From contig JALSSM010000331.1 in assembly GCA_026984275.1 (NCBI GenBank), positions 1-9,442 of the forward strand: a stretch of DNA of 9,442 nucleotides, in the 5' to 3' direction. Origin of the DNA: Gammaproteobacteria bacterium (GTDB lineage: Bacteria > Pseudomonadota > Gammaproteobacteria > CAJXQU01). The notes beneath the pieces are model-generated. The model was given only the letters and a program-made list of their open reading frames with translations. It had not been told where the DNA came from and searched no databases. Positions 5,973-9,442 of the stretch are shown piece after piece; position 1 is the first letter of the stretch; each line of letters starts with the position of its first letter. A program made the translations under genes and the position numbers.

Positions 5973-7942
5973 TTAGAATCTGTAACGGACAGTCAACTGT
6001 AATTCGTCTTCATTTTGTGCCATACCAAGTGGGCCTGATCGAAAGCGGCCTAATGGCTCATATCCACCCAGTCCAGCACTTGGGCCAACAGCTCCTGCTC
6101 CTGTGAATGGTGGGAAAACATTAGCAGAACGATATCATCAAATGAACGGGCACCTGTGCCCAGTTTAATGTTAGCGCCGAATTGCAATCTCCAATTATCA
6201 TTAATCAACCAGTCAATGGAAGGAGCGATTGCAGCTGCCTGTGCGCGCACATCGTAGGCCATAATGACCTGAGGGCTGAGCTGGTCATTTTTGTAAAAAC
6301 CTTTAACCAATAATGTTCCTATCCAGTTGTCCTTCCAGTCCGGCATACCAATCTTTCCGAGTGGTGCATCTTCAAGATGATGATTAAGGATATGTTGACC
6401 GAATAATTGTGCAGAGAATAGGAATGCACGATTTTTATTCAGGAATGGAATAAAAGTCGGCCTGTCAGCACCGAAGACATATCGTACGACAGGAGATCTA
6501 GAGAAAAGTCGGGGGTTTGTAGTATCCGCAAACTCTTCACCATTAGTATAGACCACTTCTGTTCTGAAAGCAGTTTTCAGACTATCTACGTAGAAATCTG
6601 CAGAACCGCCCAAAAGGAGTATACGAGGGAACTCAATGTCAAAAGCTATCAAATAATCACGTGGAATTTCTTCACCACCTGTTTGCCCGTCAGGAAAAGG
6701 TACACCCACACCAAGGAATGGATTAACCGCAGGCACACCGCCTCTCAAGCTTGGGAGCTGTGAAGTGTAATATAAAGCGTTGAGTGAGAAACCAACACTT
6801 TTGTAGATACCTTCAAGTTTAAGACCAACATCAGTTTCTTTCAGTTTCCAGTCCGGTAGTACAGCTTGTCTGATGCCTATAGAATGTGCAGGAAAATCAG
6901 TCTGTGCGCCACCACCTGCGAAATTCGAGACTGTACATCCATTTTCCCAACAATTATTCATGGCTCTAAAGAATGAACCTGCATCAAGTATCGAGTTTGG
7001 CGTCCCTCCCTGGCCAAGTTTATTGGGTCTGAATTTTTCCCACTTCCATAGGAATTGCAGGTTCAGGTCATCAAATGCACCGATTGCACCCCAACGATTT
7101 TCGATAGTAAGAATACCCATCGGAATACGGATATCTTCCAGTTCGTCGTAGATATTGTTACGGGAGAAATCAACCGGATTGATCACATCCAGAACGCGGA
7201 ATAAATCGGTTCGCCCCCAGACAACTTGTTGGCGTCCAAATGAGATATCCAGCTCACTACTTTTCAATGGGATAGTGCCTGAGAAATAGGCTTCACGGAT
7301 AAAATCAGCACGGTCATTAAACTCAGGTGATTTCAGTTCATCTGAATCAAAATCCAGATATCCATCGATACAACCCCTGGGATCAACATCACAAGGTCTG
7401 ACAGGAACCCCGAGTAGAACACCGCCATCATCACCATGTAACCTGGAACCGAGCAATGCTAACCCTTCATTTGGGTTATTCGCAACATTAAAGCCAAAAC
7501 CACCACCGCCTGGTAGTCCAGGGTTCCCTGCAGTCACTATTGAAGAGCCCCATGGTGTTGTGATTCCAGCAGGTACAGCCGGTGCACCCGGACCAAGTAC
7601 TCCTGCTGGAACACCACCCGAGGTGAAAGAGATAGGGGCTCCTGCGTTATCACCAAATTCATCATCATTGACGTCATAGACTGCGTCGTAAGTGCCGCGG
7701 AGTGTTCCATTAAAAGAGAAGCTGCTGAAAAGACCGACAGCGCCAAAGTCTTTGGATACTTCCACTTGTCCGGTGTTCCTTATCTTAGACAAACCAACAC
7801 CATGAAAGCGTTGGTAAGTTGCATTCTCAATGTACCCATGGGCAGTGAATGAACCATCTTCTGACTCATAGGCTTGTGCAGTACAGGCTGAAAACAAAAG
7901 TGCTGCAATAGCAGCCTGAAAATACTTTTTTAATCTATTCAT
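5973..7942 (-). CDS. DUF1302 family outer-membrane protein, frameshifted near the 3' end
   Basis: This is a large secreted protein, probably an outer-membrane beta-barrel. A signal peptide ends in CTAQA (about residue 28 from the first ATG). The family core is clear: SFGRQQVVWGRTDLFRVLD then INPVDFSRNNIYDELED-IRIP (about 238-278). A Gly/Pro/Ala-rich segment (105-155) looks like an extracellular loop. The uninterrupted frame stops at 6050-6052, giving 634 residues from the ATG at 7954, but its last 26 residues are unlike an outer-membrane protein. After a -1 shift near 6125-6137 a second frame continues 52 codons, through GGYEPLGRFRSGPLGMAQ, to RYRF and a stop at 5973-5975. This is the conserved DUF1302 tail with the terminal Phe of beta-barrels. 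The start is placed at Met5 (7940-7942) because GGGGAAGG lies just before it while the ATG at 7954 has no ribosome-binding site. The intact product would be about 656 residues. Whether the shift is a mutation, an assembly error or programmed cannot be told here. Confidence 0.87.
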
Positions 7943-8036
7943 GACCTTCCCCATATGTTTAATTAGTATTATTAAAATAATTAAGAACTATCCCTGTAAA
8001 TTAATGCCTTAATTTATAATTTAGTAATCTACCTGA

Positions 8037-8064
8037 ATTATAGGCTTCTACTTCTAGGGTACAA
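8037..8064 (-). promoter_or_regulatory. Candidate sigma70 promoter for the DUF1302-DUF1329 transcript
   Basis: On the minus strand a perfect -10 TATAAT (8037-8042) lies 16 bases after TTGTAC (8059-8064), which matches the first three bases of the -35 consensus. Transcription would begin near 8030, leaving a leader of about 88 bases before the DUF1302 start. It lies in the 230-base gap after the RND gene, so DUF1302 and DUF1329 could be expressed separately from the transporter. A TTAGTAA sequence at 8021-8027, identical to the left arm of the 1514-1529 palindrome, lies just downstream of the predicted start. Confidence 0.42.
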
Positions 8065-8132
8065 GAAAAATTTACGTGACACATTATCGTATCAATGTAA
8101 ATTATCCGTTCCACACACTACTTATACGTATG

Positions 8133-8164
8133 CTGATCAAACCTAGTTCTTTTTATTTGATCAG
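8133..8164. repeat. Perfect 9-base inverted repeat after the RND gene
   Basis: CTGATCAAA (8133-8141) and TTTGATCAG (8156-8164) are exact inverted copies with a 14-base AT-rich loop, starting 8 bases past the RND stop codon. The position suggests an RNA 3'-end hairpin for the transporter transcript. However, no T-run follows on the minus strand, so it is not a standard Rho-independent terminator. A separate 8-base palindrome ATACGTAT (8124-8131) abuts it. Either element could instead be a protein-binding site. Confidence 0.5.
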
Positions 8165-8172
8165 AAAATCCT

Positions 8173-9442
8173 TCAATTCTCCTTACTAGCATTCATAATG
8201 AACTTGGGTTTGAATATATCAACCCAGGCCGGTACCAGAAACATCGCCGAGCAGGCATTCAGTATTAACATAATAATCAGCAAACGGGCTGCATCGGCCT
8301 GGAATCTTAATTCAGAAATAAACACCCACATGATAATGCCGCCGATCAAGGTGGTCGCTGTAAAGGCGATGGCCATACCAGTTGTGCCAACTGCACGTAC
8401 AATAGCTTCTTGTAAATCACCCACTTCAGTCATCTCTTCCTTAATGCGATCCATCATGTAGATAGCGTAATCAACACCCAATCCAATACCGACCGCGATC
8501 ATCGGCACCGTGTTAACATTAAGCCCCATACCCAAAATGCCCATGCAGGCATAAGTAAGGGTCGTTGCAAAGGTCATCGAGATCAACATCATGAACCCTG
8601 CATGGATTGATCGATAGAACCAGTAGGTAAAACATAACACAAGGAATAACACCGCCGGCACAACAATCAGGTTGGTTTGGTAAGCTTCTTCATTGATGGC
8701 CGCCGTAACACCGACTGGGCCACCTGCTAGATCAATATGCAGCCCTTGGATTTTGCTGCCAACTTCATTCATCCATTCTTTAGCAAGGTAGATGGCGCGT
8801 CGGATCGTTTCCCCCGTATGATCTTTATAGAAAAAGACCATATTGGCCATTTGCTCATCTGTATCGATGAACTCCTGTAATGCCCCGGGTGTGGGTGCCG
8901 ACATCATATACATAAACATTAGCCCACCAATATCAGACTTTATCGGCGGTATAATCGCCCAGCGAGGGTCATTATTACGCGTCATTTGATTGACCTGAGT
9001 TATCAGGTCGGGTAAACCTTTAGTGCCACCCAGGTTGTCATCTAACATCATATGATTCTGCAAATCTTGCAGTGCTTTGACATACAGCGGATTTTTCAGG
9101 CCACCTTTATTGTCTGTTCTGGCGATGACATACATCTCTTCTGAGCCAGGAAAGCTGGCATTAATAGCTTTTGATGAAACATTAAAGTCATGATCCAGAT
9201 ATACGAGTGGTGAGCCAGGCTCGGGTTCGCCGACCTCAACCCATGAGCTGAAGTAAGTCGCCAGAAGCGCAATTAGCAGGGAAACAACCAGCACAGTTCT
9301 GGAACGAGTAGCTGTTCCGACAACGTTGGCAAGTTTTGGGAAAATTTTTCTGATAATACCGTGCCTGATTTCAGTATTTTTTGGGGTTGGTAATATGGCC
9401 AGCATCATGGGTACAGCAACTAGTACAGTGATTAGCATGATC
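8173..9442 (-). CDS. RND superfamily (MMPL/YdfJ-type) transporter, C-terminal half, 5' end cut by window
   Basis: This is an inner-membrane proton-driven transporter fragment; the frame enters from beyond the window with an in-frame Ile codon before the Met at 9438. Counting from that Met, a helix at 1-17 ends the N-terminal membrane bundle. A helix at 47-65 opens the C-terminal repeat, followed by a large periplasmic domain (about 66-253). A bundle of about five helices follows at 254-273, 280-300, 307-328, 350-372 and 384-405. GIGLGVDYAIYMMDR (317-331) is the signature of this transporter group, with Asp323 as the likely proton-relay residue. The full family protein has about 750-850 residues, so roughly half is missing. 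It is transcribed toward DUF1302 and DUF1329, a neighbourhood known in many Proteobacteria that use hydrophobic carbon sources. I infer transport of a lipid-like or aromatic compound; the direction is unknown. Confidence 0.9.
   Translation of the reverse strand, partial: IMLITVLVAVPMMLAILPTPKNTEIRHGIIRKIFPKLANVVGTATRSRTVLVVSLLIALLATYFSSWVEVGEPEPGSPLVYLDHDFNVSSKAINASFPGSEEMYVIARTDNKGGLKNPLYVKALQDLQNHMMLDDNLGGTKGLPDLITQVNQMTRNNDPRWAIIPPIKSDIGGLMFMYMMSAPTPGALQEFIDTDEQMANMVFFYKDHTGETIRRAIYLAKEWMNEVGSKIQGLHIDLAGGPVGVTAAINEEAYQTNLIVVPAVLFLVLCFTYWFYRSIHAGFMMLISMTFATTLTYACMGILGMGLNVNTVPMIAVGIGLGVDYAIYMMDRIKEEMTEVGDLQEAIVRAVGTTGMAIAFTATTLIGGIIMWVFISELRFQADAARLLIIMLILNACSAMFLVPAWVDIFKPKFIMNASKEN

Noticed and set aside
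6873..7151. 92-codon open frame on the plus strand
   Set aside because: It is antisense to the conserved DUF1302 core, with no ribosome-binding site or domain.
7858..7895. Lipoprotein signal (Cys24 in LLFSAC) for the DUF1302 protein
   Set aside because: The residue three before Cys would be Phe, which fits the lipobox poorly, while the following TAQA is a good signal peptidase I site.
1..9442. CRISPR arrays, tRNA or rRNA genes, intact insertion sequences
   Set aside because: I saw no regularly spaced repeats, no cloverleaf or rRNA-like sequence, and no transposase with flanking inverted repeats.

Overview
This window looks like an aromatic-hydrocarbon degradation locus from a Gram-negative bacterium, most likely a marine gammaproteobacterium. 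Three things point that way: two different Rieske ring-hydroxylating dioxygenase alpha subunits, an outer-membrane/RND gene set with the DUF1302 and DUF1329 families, and moderately low GC with AT-rich intergenic DNA. A Cycloclasticus-like PAH degrader would fit, but that is inference; no rRNA or taxonomic marker is present.

Layout: positions 1-1280 (minus) hold a dioxygenase alpha subunit cut by the window edge. A 300-base divergent control region follows (about 1281-1594), with several palindromes. Positions 1595-4303 (plus) form a tight three-gene operon: a second dioxygenase alpha subunit, its beta subunit, and an alpha/beta-fold hydrolase resembling meta-cleavage-product (C-C bond) hydrolases. 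The plus operon and a minus-strand block converge on a spacer (4304-4611) that holds a strong bidirectional terminator. The minus-strand block, read from 9442 down to 4612, encodes the C-terminal half of an RND/MMPL-type transporter, a DUF1302 outer-membrane beta-barrel candidate and a DUF1329 periplasmic protein.

Likely co-operation: the dioxygenase would turn an aromatic ring into a cis-dihydrodiol, and the hydrolase would act later, after extradiol ring cleavage. The RND/DUF1302/DUF1329 set may move hydrophobic compounds across the envelope. Ferredoxin, reductase, dihydrodiol dehydrogenase and extradiol dioxygenase genes are absent here and must be encoded elsewhere.

The clearest oddities are three. 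The DUF1302 gene carries an apparent -1 frameshift near its 3' end: the displaced frame continues without a stop to a classic beta-barrel C-terminus ending in RYRF. The plus-strand alpha subunit probably starts at TTG behind a perfect AGGAGG, not at the upstream ATG. The divergent promoter region holds a perfect 16-base palindrome and a CRP/FNR-like site.
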